A stretch of 64,000 nucleotides of DNA from Luidia sarsii (GCA_949987565.1 OX465107.1:4915659-4979658); one strand, 5' to 3'; shown: positions 24,641 to 36,192, counted from the stretch's first letter. Numbers and translations are program-made. Notes: generated from the letters alone by a model not told the origin.

Positions 24641-26129
24641 TGTACAGTTAAAAAAATCAATGAACGAAGAATGAATGGAAGAACAAATTAATGCATGAAT
24701 GAATCCAATTGAACACCATTGAAAACCAATAGTTCCCACTTTACACAAACAAGGATGTAAACTTGTGAAAAGGAAAAAAAAAAAAAAAGCTGGACAACAG
24801 GATCTCACCAGCCCTGCACTTATTTACTAAAAAAGACCTGTGTTCTAAACATGTTTCGTGCTTGGCAAAAACTGTGTGCACATTATTTAGAGGTCAACTG
24901 AAGACCAACAAATTCAAATTGTCATTAAATATGTTCATTGGTACAAAATTATACAAGATCGAAAATTCTTTTTTTGGCAGATAAAAGTGGCAAGGTGAAG
25001 CTCACTGATGGTAAAATCACAAGACTCAGCCCACAGTCTAGTGGATATTTTGGCCCAAGCACAAAGTACTGATAGTCATGAAGCTTTTAGTGGTTTAAAT
25101 CATACATGTTTTACATCAACTCTAGTATTTGGGCACCATTCGGTCTTGATTATTCAAGAAAAAACAGCGGGCCCAATACTCCAATATGTTCATACACCAC
25201 TAGACCGACGCTGAAATTACTAGACTCAGTCCACAGCCTACTGAGCCTACTGGATATTTTGGCCCATACACAAAGCAGGGCATGTAATTTGATACTTTTA
25301 AAACATATCTGGCTACCATCTGAAAAAAATAATTAGTGCAGAAATCTGATTAGAATTAAACTGCCTGATTTACAGACCTGTACAAAGAGGGTTTTCCACC
25401 ACAATTCTTCCCAAGTGATGTGGACATGTGCAATGTAAATTGTGCACATCTGTCAAAATGATGTCCATGTAATGCTTTGATGTTTAAACAACTATGTTTT
25501 TACATACATCAGCGACAGAAATTGTAGCCCTTGTGCTTCTTTCTTTGAACAATTTTCAGTTTCTGATCGTACTTGAAAAAGGAGTACAAACTATAACTAC
25601 AACAAAAGAAGGGTCTGAAGCAACTTGTATGATGATCCAAATATATAAAACAAATGAGTAAAACAGCTCCAGTTACATATACTGTCGCTACATGTACATG
25701 CTACTATACAGTGTACATGTACATGTACATTACTTAGGTCTATTCAAAATTATATTAACACAAACAGCAGTCAAAAAGCAAAATCATCAAACCATTACTC
25801 AGTGACAATTTCACTTTCATGCACTGCAGCCATGGCAGCTAATTGAATTATTTGGCAAAACAAGGCCAGGCCATTCATTATGAAACTGCCTAAGGCAATA
25901 CAATTTGTTGATCATCTTACCTGCTATTGTTATTGTTTTAAAAACTATAAGGAGTGTTCGTAGATGCTGGTGGGAAGCAGACTGCAAAAAAACACACACA
26001 CAGGCATAGTGGATAAGATTTTATAGGTTTGCACGTGTACCAAGTGGAAGGTTTCCAGTGACATACATTGTACATGTATCTCTTTTCACTTTTTAGACAG
26101 AGTGTGGCTCTGAAAAGACCTACCGGTAC
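24641..26129. other. No gene seen
   Basis: AT-rich. Two blocks resemble each other: TCACAAGACTCAGCCCACAG near 25017 and TACTAGACTCAGTCCACAG near 25218, each followed by TGGATATTTTGGCCCA, about 200 bp apart. An F2 remnant (AGAGTGTGGCTCTGAAAAG) is at 26100-26118. Confidence 0.5.
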
Positions 26130-26574
26130 TTAAATCCCCTACACAACATTGGTACATGTGTAAGATCGAAAAACAGAAATGTTCACAGATTTACATGAAA
26201 CTAAATACATCTAAAATTTAGTGGGCCTGACGTTTCGATCCTAGCAGGACCTTTCTCAAAGGCAGTTGAAGATGGTTATAGTAGAAACCTCTCACTGAAA
26301 TATTTCTGGCTAAAATGTTGTTTTTTGCGAGAAATGAGTAAAAGAAATAGTTTACGAAATAGTTTACGTCTCACCGAGACTATTCTTTCGGAACAGAATG
26401 GCGTTGAATGCTGCATTTTCGAGAAAAAATTAAGCGGTTTTCACGATTTTCTCGAGACTAGGTTGGCGGATTGAGCTGAATCTTTCACAGGTGTGCTATT
26501 TCATGCATATGTTGGATCAGACAACGTATGGATGCTATTCTTTGACCTCGACCAATGTTGTGTAGGGGCTTTAA
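26130..26574. mobile_element. TTAA-bounded inverted-repeat element
   Basis: TTAAATCCCCTACACAACAT at the left and ATGTTGTGTAGGGGCTTTAA at the right. The interior has TGAGCTGAATCTTTCACAGG and GCTATTTCATGCATATGTTG, like a highly repeated element I associate with sea-star and sea-cucumber genomes (recollection). An F1 core (26215-26262) sits inside. Non-coding, 445 bp. Confidence 0.7.
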
Positions 26575-26634
26575 GTTTAGTTGAGCCACAGGCTCTTTTC
26601 AGAGCCACACCCATGGTCCATCGAAAAAGAGATG

Positions 26635-26725
26635 TTTTGATCCTAGCAGGACCTTTCTCAAAGGTCTAGTGCTAGGAATGAAACGTCAATTTTAGTCAGT
26701 AAGCAGTTAGCAACATTTTGTATTT
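26635..26725. repeat. F1 remnant beside an F2 remnant
   Basis: TTTTGATCCTAGCAGGACCT, then AGGAATGAAACGTCAATTTT and AGTCAGTAAGCAGTTAGCAA. An F2 stem (GGCTCTTTTCAGAGCC) lies just upstream at 26590-26605. Confidence 0.75.
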
Positions 26726-26779
26726 ATCACTAAAAAGAGATGACAAATATTTAGTAATATTAATATAATACAATACTGT

Positions 26780-27312
26780 AATGCTTACCGGTAGTTAGTA
26801 TCTAAACTAATACTAGTAATAGTAGGAGTACCAGTACTGTAGTATACAAATGAAATACTATGCAAAAATTTTGCTGACTAGAAAAAGTAAACTGGCCAAA
26901 AAGTGAATATCAAACATTATTACTAGTACTAGTAGGAGTAGGCCATGACATTTCGATCCTGTCACAGTACTACTACTAGTACTACTACTAGTACTGGTAG
27001 TACTACTTCTACAGTACTAGTACTTTGTAGTACTAGTAGTACTAGTACTTTGTAGTACTAGTAGTACTAGTACTACTACTAACTACTACTAGTAGTAGTA
27101 CTAGTAGTAGTACTAGTGCTAGTACTACTAGTACTACTACTAGTACTACATGTAGTACTAGTTAGTAGTAGTACTAGTACTCAGTACTAGTAGTAGTACT
27201 ATTACTGTACTACAGTACTAGTACTACTACTAGTACTGAGTACTAATAGTACTACTACTAACTAGTACTAGTAGTAGTACTAGTGCTAGTAGTAGCACTA
27301 GTACTACTAGTA
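26780..27312. repeat. TAGTAC/ACTAGT palindromic array
   Basis: Irregular array of TACTAGTAC, TAGTAGTACTAG and GTACTACTAC, densest at 26925-27312. All units are self-complementary. An F1-like fragment (TGACATTTCGATCCTG) sits at 26946-26961. Confidence 0.9.
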
Positions 27313-29939
27313 TCCTCCAGTTACCGGTTTTCAACGATATAAGGCCTTTTTTTTAAGCTGATCAATGTGGACGAAAATATCACACTGAAAGAGGTCTCAG
27401 TCACTTTTTCCACACCACAGCCTATTAGAATAATCATGTAGAATGTTGATCAAGCCTGTCACTTCCGTAAGTTTACCCGCTTTTGTTGATGTCCACGGCG
27501 CACCGCGCAGTAAGCACCGTCACCTATTTTTGACGGTGGTGTTTTTGTCCCAGTGCAGCCAAACGCAAAATAATTTTTTTAAATAACTCAAAATGCTGTG
27601 TGGCACTGTAAAATTCTTCCCTGTATGTTTTTTGTTTGTTCATCTTTTGGGTTATTTTTTCGACACTGCTTCTAACACTTTCCTCAAAACATTCATAATT
27701 TATGCTTAAAATTTATTGGTTTGCATTAATTTTGTCCCATTGCCCTGAGCCACTTTGAGAGATGGGGAAGTTGGATTGACTTTTTGTTATCACCTTTTAA
27801 CTCCTTTCCCTTCATGCTACCCTCTCCTTCCCATCCTTTTCCAAATCATCAAAACTGTCCTCATAATAATGAGGGAATAAATTCAATCACCATAATGAAT
27901 AATTAAAATTGAGAATAATTTTCTAAAAATGTGAAAAGAAGTTCATTTAATTGAAAGATATCTTTTAACTTTTTTGAATTTGGATCTTCAAGTAAACCAT
28001 AGAGATGAAAACCGGTAGGGCGGTATCTATGAGTGACACATGCAGCATTTCTCATCCTTGTTAATTTCCAAATCAGAAGATACATGTACATCGAGGCAGG
28101 ATGTGATTGTTTGGCTTGGTCCAAGCTAATTGTGATTCAGCCATGGAAGCAGATTCTGTTTTCTTTCTTTGCCCTTTTGGTGGGGTTGTATTTTTCATAT
28201 GGTTGATGCCTTCTTCAAAAAAAAAACTCCACAATCCTCTTTCTCAATGCTTCTTCAGTTATGACCTTTCCCAATGTCACTCAAGAGACATATTTCCTCC
28301 TTCTTGGTACTTTTTCTAGCTGCCCTTTTATTTTTTCATTTTTTTTATAAAAGCCTAGTATTAGGCCATGTTACTTTATGCCTTTAAATAATAACAATAA
28401 TAATAATAAAATTACATTGTGGTGTATATAAGCGAGACGCCCTATATGAGCCTCCATAGTTTTTAGTCTCAAGTTGCGTGATATATTTTTTTCTACGTAT
28501 GTTCATTGTTGGGTTTTTTTTATGGTACACTTACAATGTTAGGACCAACAATAAAGTAAACTGGAGCTTCGAAGCAACTGCCAATTTTGTACCAAGGAAA
28601 ATAGACCCCAAAACAGCAACTTTTTGAATCACACGAGTTTGGCCTACCGGAAGAGCCTTAACTTTCCACATTTTTGGTGACAGAAAAGAGCAGGAAACAA
28701 ACCGGAAGATACGATGTGTGAGATCGTTTTACGGAGTTGTTTTCATCGTGGGATGTGAGAACTTTAGATGGCCAAGCGTCGAAAACGCGTACCGCGGGCC
28801 TTCCACGATACTACCAGTACCGGTACTCAGTAGTACTAGTAGTACTACTACTACTAGTACTAGTACTAGTACTATTAAACTAGACAGTACAGTCAGTAGT
28901 ATCGTGGGAACACCCGTTTTCGACGCTACACGTTTTCGACGCTTAGCCTTCTAACTCACATCGCACTATGAAAACAACTCCGTATAACGATCTCAGACTT
29001 CATATCTTACAGTTGGTTTCCTGCTCTTGTCCGTCACCGAAAATGTGGAAATTTAAGGCTTTTCCAGTAGGCCAAACTCGTGTTATTCAAAAAGTTGCTC
29101 TTTAGAGGTCTATTTTCCTAGGTACAAAATTGGCAGTTGCTTCGAAGCTCCAGTTTTCTTCATCTTTGGTCCTAAAAAAAATCTGAGTTTACCATAATAA
29201 ACCCCAACATCCGTAGAAAAAAAATATATCACGCAACTTGAGGCAGTCCGTTCTGGGTAAAAACTATGGAGGCTACTATAGGGCGTCTCGCTTATATAAT
29301 TTTTAAATATTTTTTTTTTATTATTATTTAAAGACAAAAAGTAACATGGCCCAATAGGCTTTTTAAAAAAATGAAAAAAATAAAAGAGCAGCTAGAGAAA
29401 GTACCAAGAAGGAGGAAATGTGTCTCTTGAGTGAAATTTGGAAAGGTTATAACTGAAGAAGCAGTGAGAAAGAGGATTGTGGAGTTTTTTTTAAACGTCA
29501 CAAACGAAGACATCAACAAGACCAATACGTTTTAAGCATAAATTATGAATGATTTGAGGAAAGTGTTAGAAGCAGTGTGGAAAAACAAAAACAAAGATGA
29601 ACACAAAAAAACATACAGGGAAGAATTTAATAGTGCCACACAGCATTTTGAGTTAATTTAAGAATTTATTTTGCGTTTGGCTACACTGAGACACCTTACT
29701 AAACACCACTGACGAAAACAGGTGACGATGCTTACTGCGCGGTGCGCCGCGGACGTCAAAAAAAACGGGTAATCTTACGGAAGTGACAGGCTTGATCAAC
29801 CTTCTCTATGATTATTCTAATAGTCTGTGGTGTGGACAAAGTGACTGAGACCTCTTTTAGTGTGATACTTTCGTCCACATTGTTCAGTTTGAAGAAAAGT
29901 CCTTATATCGTCGAAAACCGGTTATTGGAGGATACTAGT
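27306..29939. mobile_element. 2.63-kb foldback element
   Basis: Left arm 27306-28814 is the imperfect inverted complement of right arm 28896-29939. Termini ACTAGTATCCTCC and GGAGGATACTAGT; next inward TTACCGGTTTTCAACGATAT against ATATCGTCGAAAACCGGTTA. The 80-bp loop is a TAGTACTAG tract. The left arm carries about 470 bp (roughly 27735-28200) with no counterpart in the right arm. No transposase is readable. Foldback (TU) elements are known in sea urchins; equating this with them is inference. Confidence 0.85.
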
Positions 29940-31232
29940 TATTATAGTATAACAGTACTCAGTTACAGTACCACTACCAGTACCACAGTACCAGACAGTA
30001 CCACTACCAACCAGTACCAAAACAATAGCAATACTCCCACTCCCAGTCCTGTCACTGTCAGTGTCATGACTGTAGAGTAAGTCAGCAAATGAGAATGAAC
30101 TAGCAATAATAATAGCATGCATGTTCTTTCTCAAAAGAAAATGTGTTACATGGTCATGGTGTCATCGCAAACCTCCCATTTCATAAACATATCCTATAAA
30201 AAAGGGAACTTACTTTATCAATATACCTGTCCACAGATGGCACGACATACATGTAATTTGTATTGTAATGATGTATTCAAATTTCAAATATCGTAAATTA
30301 TTAATTAACAACTTAAACTTTAAAGGGATATACAAAAATATTGCAAACTGCTTACTAATACTAGTTAGTAGTTACTGACTAAAATTACCAAAATGCAAAT
30401 CTTAAAATTGAGTGGGCCTGACGTTTCGATCCTAGCAGGACCTTTCTCAAAGGCCTTTTAAGTTTTAGTTTTAAGAAAGGTCCTGCTACTGTGCTAGTGC
30501 TAGGATCGAAACGTCAGGCCCACAAAATTTTAAAATTAACAACTTGATCAAGAATTCCATTCGACCAGACATCGGATTCAGACAGCATGATTTTTTTGTT
30601 TTCGATATTTTCAAAACTGCCGAGGCGATCTATCTCTAGTTGCAAAAAAACAGTTAACCCAAACTCATCTGAAATCGGATTACGAGATCTCGAATTACCT
30701 TTTCGTGGGTTAATTGTTCCAGAACTTGCAGAAGACTGCCTGGTATTAGTGGTAAATATCGCGAATCTAGGCAGTGGGCGGAACGGGCGACGAGCTCTCC
30801 GTCCTATAAACCGCGTGTGATTGTCTCAGCGTATGGTTGCACAGTAAACGTGTAGTTGATGGATCGCCAATAAATAACATGGTCATACCGTGGAGCAAGA
30901 TCTTACGAACATTTCATGTCCAGAAACAAGAAAGTATGCCTACGGTGGGCTCTCCCTTTCAATGTATTAGCCATTCACGAAAGTGCGTAATAGGACTATT
31001 TGTTTCTATCTTTCAGATATACAATCTAAGGCAGTCGGGTAAGCTTTGAAATTAGAAACATTTCATGGCGGTTTGCAAGGTAAAAACGAAGAATAAATCA
31101 GTCGTCGGGCAAAAGATAAACAAACGCCTAGCTAATGCGCCCTCTCTAGTTCAGTTGGTGTTTAGTCTGCTGTAATCCACCGGTGCACTGACTTACGGAA
31201 TCTACCAATTTGCCCGGTTCTTAGTGGTCAAA
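29940..31232. other. Upstream region of MRPL23; F1 palindrome, no other gene
   Basis: 29940-30070 is TACCAGTACCAC-type simple sequence; 30140-30180 an F2 end (TGGTGTCATCGCAAACCTCC); 30330-30545 an F1 palindrome. 30600-31232 is unique and presumably includes the MRPL23 promoter, but no TATA or initiator motif stands out. Confidence 0.5.
30330..30545. repeat. F1 copy with both arms
   Basis: ATACAAAAATATTGCAAACT, ACTGACTAAAATTACCAAAA and GACGTTTCGATCCTAGCAGG, then inverted AAAGGTCCTGCTACTGTGCT and GGATCGAAACGTCAGGCCCA. Confidence 0.88.
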
Positions 31233-33760
31233 ATGTCGCGGTTTTTAAGGTGAGTGTTTATTTATTGCATTCACTTTAAACCTAACACTATGTTTAACGA
31301 CACGAGGGTTAAATTTGAACTTCGCTGTGGCTACGATCAGTGATTCTGATTAAATAATGTTTCAGTCCTTGGCAGCAGCATGGATGCCGCCATTAAACAG
31401 CGCCCTCTATACTACATTTAATAAGAAAATCAGACATTTCCAGTCACATACATGTCATGTTTTCTCGCCTTTTGACAATTTCGCAAGTCGGATTTTTAGG
31501 CAGTTGACCACCAATTGTTATGTAGCCCACATGCCGAAAAAGTGGGACAAACAATTTTCCCTAAAAAGTAAAAATAATGATTTGTTTATCCGTACGTGCG
31601 AGGCTGTGTACAAAACATATAGATCTACTTCACAATTCCTACATACTGTACGTGCCAGCGTATTAGTAATTAATTTATTTCACAGGTTATTGTTCGCGAT
31701 TGTTTCGAGGGTTTTGAAAATGACCTATTCTTAAATGCAGTGGCTGTTGTTACGGCAGTCGTCCGTGTGGTTCCCTGACTTCACAGTATTTGTCAGGATG
31801 TTTAGCTCTTGGAACCAGACTATCAGCTAATAAGTAATAGACTGGTTCAACCAGCCTGCAATGCTGACGAAATACAATCAAGTCAGGGAACCACATGGAC
31901 GACTGCCGTAACAACAGCCACTGCGATTCTTAAAAGTGGTGAAAGTGATGAACTACGTACAGTGCTAAGCCAATTGGGATGTGTTCTCATATTTCATACC
32001 TATCCAGGTACCCACTGTACGTCAAAGGGAATCCGCAGCGACGCGTCTTCTTCACAGATTTCTACATGAAGCTCTTGAGGAATGACAAACCCAGACCGTC
32101 CAACATTGTCACCTTTGAATGTCCCGTCAAGTGAGTATTCGCCAACCAACCTTTGCAGTGAGTGCTGTTGTTGACAGACATATTCAGACACAAGGTTGCG
32201 TCACGATCAATGGTAACAATGAATACGCATAGCAACTAGTATCTTGCAGAATGGATTGGCAAATGTAAACAGCTCTGCTCACATATTTAGAAGGATTTCT
32301 TTCTACTTTTCTCCCCCCCCCCTTTTTTTTAAAATATGGATTGTTGACGGCTTTCCCATTGATAGCATGACTAAGTTTGACATCAAGAACTACCTGGAGA
32401 GGATCTACAACGTGCCGGTGGCCAGGGTGAACACACACATCATCTATGTGGCCTTCAAGCGAGACCACAGGAACCGGAGGTTCAAGCCCAAGGACGATTT
32501 CAAGCTGGCGCACGTCACCTTGGTGAGAGACTGAGAGAGGCAGACTCGTATCCGAGTCACAAAACATCAACACGAGCCAACATCTCTCGTGTCCGAGTCT
32601 CGAGTCACCCAAGTCGAGACTCAAGTCCGAGTCGCAAATTTATTGATTTTTTTTTTATTGCACGGTTTGACCCCAACCGAGGCAAACACGTGAAGTGGTC
32701 CCTCAACTTTTTCACATGCAGGAAATCCCTTGCCATGTGCACGGTCTATTTCACATTTGTGTAATACCCAGGCATGGTTGTAGCAAATCGCAAACTTGGT
32801 TAAGACTATGAACAGTAGCCTAGGCCTGAAGTTTTGCGGATAATAGAGGCCCTTCTTAAGGTTAATCCAATTATATTGGTGGTCTTCCAATCAAGTAACT
32901 TTGGATCCAAACCTATCCAGACTCTCACCATTTCTGACCCCCAAAAAACTGTCAATTTCGATATCTGAATCACCTTGCATCAGACCGATGTTGCAAGGAA
33001 AGTTGAGGTACTAGTCACGAGTCGGCATCATGGCTTTGTGACAGGCTAGTACCTCGTAATAATAATGTACTTTAACTAGTACTTTAACTAGTTTTTTGTC
33101 AAACACATCTGCACTGGTTGTTCGGTTTGCAGGGGGAAGGGTAGATGTTTATTTCCCGAGAATCTGTCACTAGTCGGTATCATGGCCTTGTGACAAGCTA
33201 GTACCTCGTAAAAATAATGTACTTTAACTAGTACTTTAACTAGTTTTTGTGGCTGTATTTGTCAAACACATCTCCACTGGTTGTTCGGTTTGCAGGGGGA
33301 AGGGTAGATGTTTGTTTCCCGAGAATCTGTCACTAGTCGGTATCATGGCCTTGTGACAAGCTAGTACCTCGTAAAAATAATGTACTTTAACTAGTACTTT
33401 AACTAGTTTTTGTGGCTGTATTTGTCAAACACATCTCCACTGGTTGTTCGGTTTGCAGGGGGAAGGGCAGATGTTTGTTTCCCGAGAATCTGTCACTAGT
33501 CGGTATCATGGCCTTGTGACAAGCTACCAGGTATTAAATCATAATGTAGTTTTTGTGGCAGTATTTGTCAAACATCTCTCCTCTGGTTGTTTGGTTTGCA
33601 GGGCGAAGGGCAGACGTTTCAGTTGCCCGAGAATCTGTTCAGCAAGAGCGAAGAGGAAGACTCCAACGAAGCCCTGATCAAGGAGGTGAAGGACAAGCAG
33701 AAAGTCAGGGAGTCGGAAATAAGACAGCGCGGCGGAGTGTCCTCATGGTTCGGCATATGA
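31233..33760 (+). CDS. MRPL23: Mitochondrial ribosomal protein L23 (uL23m), 4 coding exons
   Basis: Large-subunit mitoribosome protein of the uL23 family, binding 23S-like rRNA near the exit tunnel. Coding exons: 31233-31249, 32008-32130, 32366-32522, 33602-33760. All introns are GT-AG and the joined frame is open for 151 aa (human about 153). The start lies in AAAATGTCGCGG and gives MSRFLR, then YPLYVKGNPQRRVFFTDFY in exon 2, matching the family's YPLYRLG...RVFRTNFF N-terminus. Exon 3 holds MTKFDIKNYLERIYNVPV and FKRDHRNRRFK, the family core. Exon 4 gives GEGQTFQLPENLF and ends RGGVSSWFGI, like the human RGGVPSWFGL end. Exon 1 codes only five and two-thirds codons. Intron 1 carries a MITE-like element; intron 3 carries a tandem repeat that duplicates the exon-4 acceptor. 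Seen: exons, frame, splice sites. Known: family function. Convergent with NUP37. Confidence 0.96.
31736..31925. mobile_element. MITE-like palindrome with 9-bp target duplication
   Basis: In MRPL23 intron 1. Arms CAGTGGCTGTTGTTACGGCA... (31738-31782) and the complement (31881-31923). Flanked on both sides by ATTCTTAAA (31727-31735 and 31926-31934). A 9-bp duplication and long arms fit Mutator-type MITEs. 190 bp, non-coding. Confidence 0.75.
32535..32640. repeat. GACTCGAGTC-type dispersed repeat in MRPL23 intron 3
   Basis: ACTCGTATCCGAGTCAC, GTGTCCGAGTCTCGAGTCAC and CAAGTCCGAGTCGCAAA, starting about 12 bp after the exon-3 donor. Confidence 0.65.
33014..33601 (+). repeat. 163-bp tandem repeat copying the exon-4 splice acceptor
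   Basis: In MRPL23 intron 3. Acceptor-like GGTTTGCAG recurs with AG at 33131-33132, 33294-33295, 33457-33458 and, for the true exon 4, 33600-33601. Spacings are 163, 163 and 143 bp. Each copy continues into exon-like GGGGAAGGG(T/C)AGATGTTT and CCCGAGAATCTGTCAC, clearly derived from the exon-4 start GGCGAAGGGCAGACGTTT. Copies 1 and 2 carry TAG in frame; copy 3 does not. Confidence 0.92.
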
Positions 33761-34261
33761 GATCCCCTGCTCCTATCTCCCCCCCCCCCCAAGGCAGGCA
33801 GGCAGAATAGACTCCGTAAGAGATTGGACTACATCTGCTGCTAGGGCCGGCTTGGATTGATCGGGTCAACGGCAGTAGAGAGACTTCTTAGGAAACTCCA
33901 CCACCACCATCAGATGTGTACAGTGTATTATGGAAATGCACTCAAGCCAGGAGTCATCCTAGCCACCGTTGCGAGTCTTAAGCTACTGAGCACAGAGACG
34001 GGCACACTGTGGACTTGTGCCGAAATCTATAACCCAAAGCATCCTGGCAATGGAACAGTTGACCAAGCACAATCCAATATAACTTAAGTGTGTGTTTAAA
34101 TAGCTTTGAGATTGCGTCCCCCAAATGAATTCTTTCCTGACTTACCTTAGGTTTGTTTTCCTCTTGTGGGCTCCAGCAGACATAACAGGAGTAAAGTGGC
34201 ACAATTGAGTCTGAATGTACTGTATTCATAACCTTTTCTACACACCCGGAGATAATTTTTG

Positions 34262-34330
34262 GTTTCAAAAAGAGCCACACGCTCCTTCTCAAAAAGGGAT
34301 GCGTTACATGGTGTCACCGAAAACTTTCTT
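34262..34330. repeat. F2 half-hairpin
   Basis: AAAAAGAGCCACACGCTCC, then CTCAAAAAGGGATGCGTTAC and ATGGTGTCACCGAAAACTTT, matching the right arm of the F2 palindrome at 48317-48478. Confidence 0.7.
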
Positions 34331-34512
34331 ACTCAATGTTTTCCCAAAATTTGAGGTACACTGTTGAGGAACTCATACAATCATCAGAATTATTGCTGTG
34401 CTGTCCAAGCAGTGTACAGACTACCATAACATGCACCTCTGCCCAGGATCAGTGAATAATATTTCCACAGATTTCTGAAAGGATTGCCATTTCAGTTGGT
34501 TGCCCAGCAAAG

Positions 34513-34620
34513 GGCTGGATAGCTCATGTGGTAGAGTGCAGGAACATTAAACAAGATGCCAGCGTTCAAAGCTTCAGAGTACCATCAGTACCTCTGCTAT
34601 TTCTTTGCCACCGATAAAAC
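34513..34620 (+). repeat. tRNA-derived SINE head
   Basis: GGGCTGGATAGCTCATGTGG and TAGAGTGCAGGAAC, then a decayed B box (GCGTTCAAAGCTTC) and the TTTCTTTGCCACCGATAAAA tail. Same family as 11667-11762. Confidence 0.6.
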
Positions 34621-34729
34621 CCAATGTTGTAAGAAAAAGTGAATGAAAGTTAGTTGGCTGAATCAATGCTGCAACGGGTCGGATGTTTCAATGTACATGT
34701 ATTCTGCTTTTAGAAAGGTCAGACTATGC

Positions 34730-34735
34730 AATAAA
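34730..34735 (+). terminator. Candidate MRPL23 polyadenylation signal
   Basis: AATAAA lies about 970 nt after the MRPL23 stop and is followed by T/G-rich sequence. It is the first canonical signal I noticed in the convergent interval. A variant signal closer to the stop is possible. Confidence 0.3.
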
Positions 34736-35065
34736 ATGTTCAGCAATGAGCCAATGTGTCATTGTCCTTTTTATTACAAAGTTGTAAATCGAAGAAAATC
34801 GATCTGTTTAAACAGCACTTGGAACAGTTTCTGCTGAGCACTTATCAAAAAGTGGACACTCAAAATGTTCCCGAGTCCTGAGGTAGTTGTCCCCCGACCA
34901 CAATGAAACGGGTGCTTGAGATCAACAAGCTCTCTAGGCAGTAAAAGAAACTTTCCCTACTTTAATCCTAACTACCCAAATCCCAGGAAATCCAACAGCG
35001 GGTTCTGTTGAGTTCTGTCAGGTTAAGTGCAACAAGGGTAGCAAACTGCTGTTGGATTAGGACTC

Positions 35066-35237
35066 GTCAAAAAGATCATCGGTTGGGTATCAGATGATAT
35101 GACCCGTCCGATGTCGTTTCCACCGGTTAGCTATCGTGAATTTTTCACACCAGAGTCCAGTACAATCGGCTTTCTACCGGGGGAAATTTTATCGGTCGGA
35201 TGAATTCAACCGGCACTCAACCGATGATCTTTTTGAC
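35066..35237. mobile_element. 172-bp foldback, MITE-like
   Basis: Ends GTCAAAAAGATCATCGGTTG and CAACCGATGATCTTTTTGAC are exact inverse complements (20 bp). Inside, GACCCGTCCGATG and ATCGGTCGGATGAATTC continue the symmetry loosely. Non-coding. Confidence 0.85.
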
Positions 35238-35335
35238 AAGAGACCTTACGCAAGGCACAGACACGTGACCTATCACAACTTAGTTGAGTTACGATGCATC
35301 CTAAGGCTATGTGAAATTGCCCCTGGTCTCAGAAT
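35238..35335. repeat. Dispersed repeat with TGTGAAAT end
   Basis: ACCTTACGCAAGGCACAGAC, AGTTGAGTTACGATGCATCC and TAAGGCTATGTGAAATTGCC, matching TTGAGTTACGGTGCATCG and TAAAGCTTTGTGAAATCC at 49550-49586. Confidence 0.6.
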
Positions 35336-36024
35336 GGAGAGAGGTTCACATGTGGACACTTGACACTCGGTGTATAAGCCCTGTGAGGCTGGTCTGCAGA
35401 ATTAAAGCGTCCTCTGAACAGATGCTTCCCATTTTTCACAGGTTCAATATGAAAATTACAAACTGAAAAAAAAGCTTAAATTGCTGAAACTAAAGTTCCT
35501 AATGATCCACTGCCATTATGGAACTCTTGCCTTCAAAAACAGTCTTCGCTGTTTATGGTAACTATGTACACCCTAAATCCTTAAATCTCAATCCCAGGTT
35601 CCTAAGCCGTGTTTACTGCCCCACCCGCTGGAGTTTGCCCAAATCTGGGAGTGACCCTGTCCCTCACAACTTGACGATTTCAAGCTTAAATCACTTTTAA
35701 TTTTCCAAGAAACAAATATCTACTTACGGTACATGTGGCATGTACTGTAACCTTCTTGACTTCAGGAGTTATTCCCAAGATGGCTGGGAGCACATCTGCC
35801 GAGACAACACTCTACAATCCCGTATCAACTCTCTGAGAGTTGACAAATACCCGGGTACAACTTAGTAGAGTTGCTCAGGCAGGAAGACAAGCTCAGCATA
35901 AAAAAAACAAAAATCTTGCTTGGTTAAAACCAGATTGCCCGCCATGTTTCATGTGATGATTTGGGGCATTTAACTTGTGTTCAAATATCTACAGATTTCG
36001 GGTCTCACTCAATGATTTTGCGTC

Positions 36025-36192
36025 GAGGAGAATGTACTTCAACGAGGGTTTGACCGACTGAAAGCGTAATGAAACACTAAATGCTCAGTGCTTTGCCCGA
36101 TTGCCTGCTAAAACTAATACAGGCAGCTCGGCCGCTCGGATAGGATTCGAACCCGTGACTCCTGCTTGCTAGTGCAGACGTCTAAACCACTG
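36025..36192 (-). repeat. tRNA-derived SINE, reverse orientation
   Basis: Read on minus: CAGTGGTTTAGACGTCTGCA, a B box CACGGGTTCGAATCCTATCC, GAGCTGCCTG, then ATCGGGCAAAGCACTGAGCA and GGTCAAACCCTCGTTGA. Same family as 36656-36835 in the opposite orientation. It lies downstream of the NUP37 stop codon in transcription order. Confidence 0.8.

Noticed and set aside
26925..27312. CRISPR-like array
   Set aside because: No spaced constant repeats; this is eukaryotic simple sequence of TAGTAC type.
30587..30820. 77-aa + frame upstream of MRPL23
   Set aside because: No domain recognised, and the MRPL23 N-terminus is already complete from 31233.
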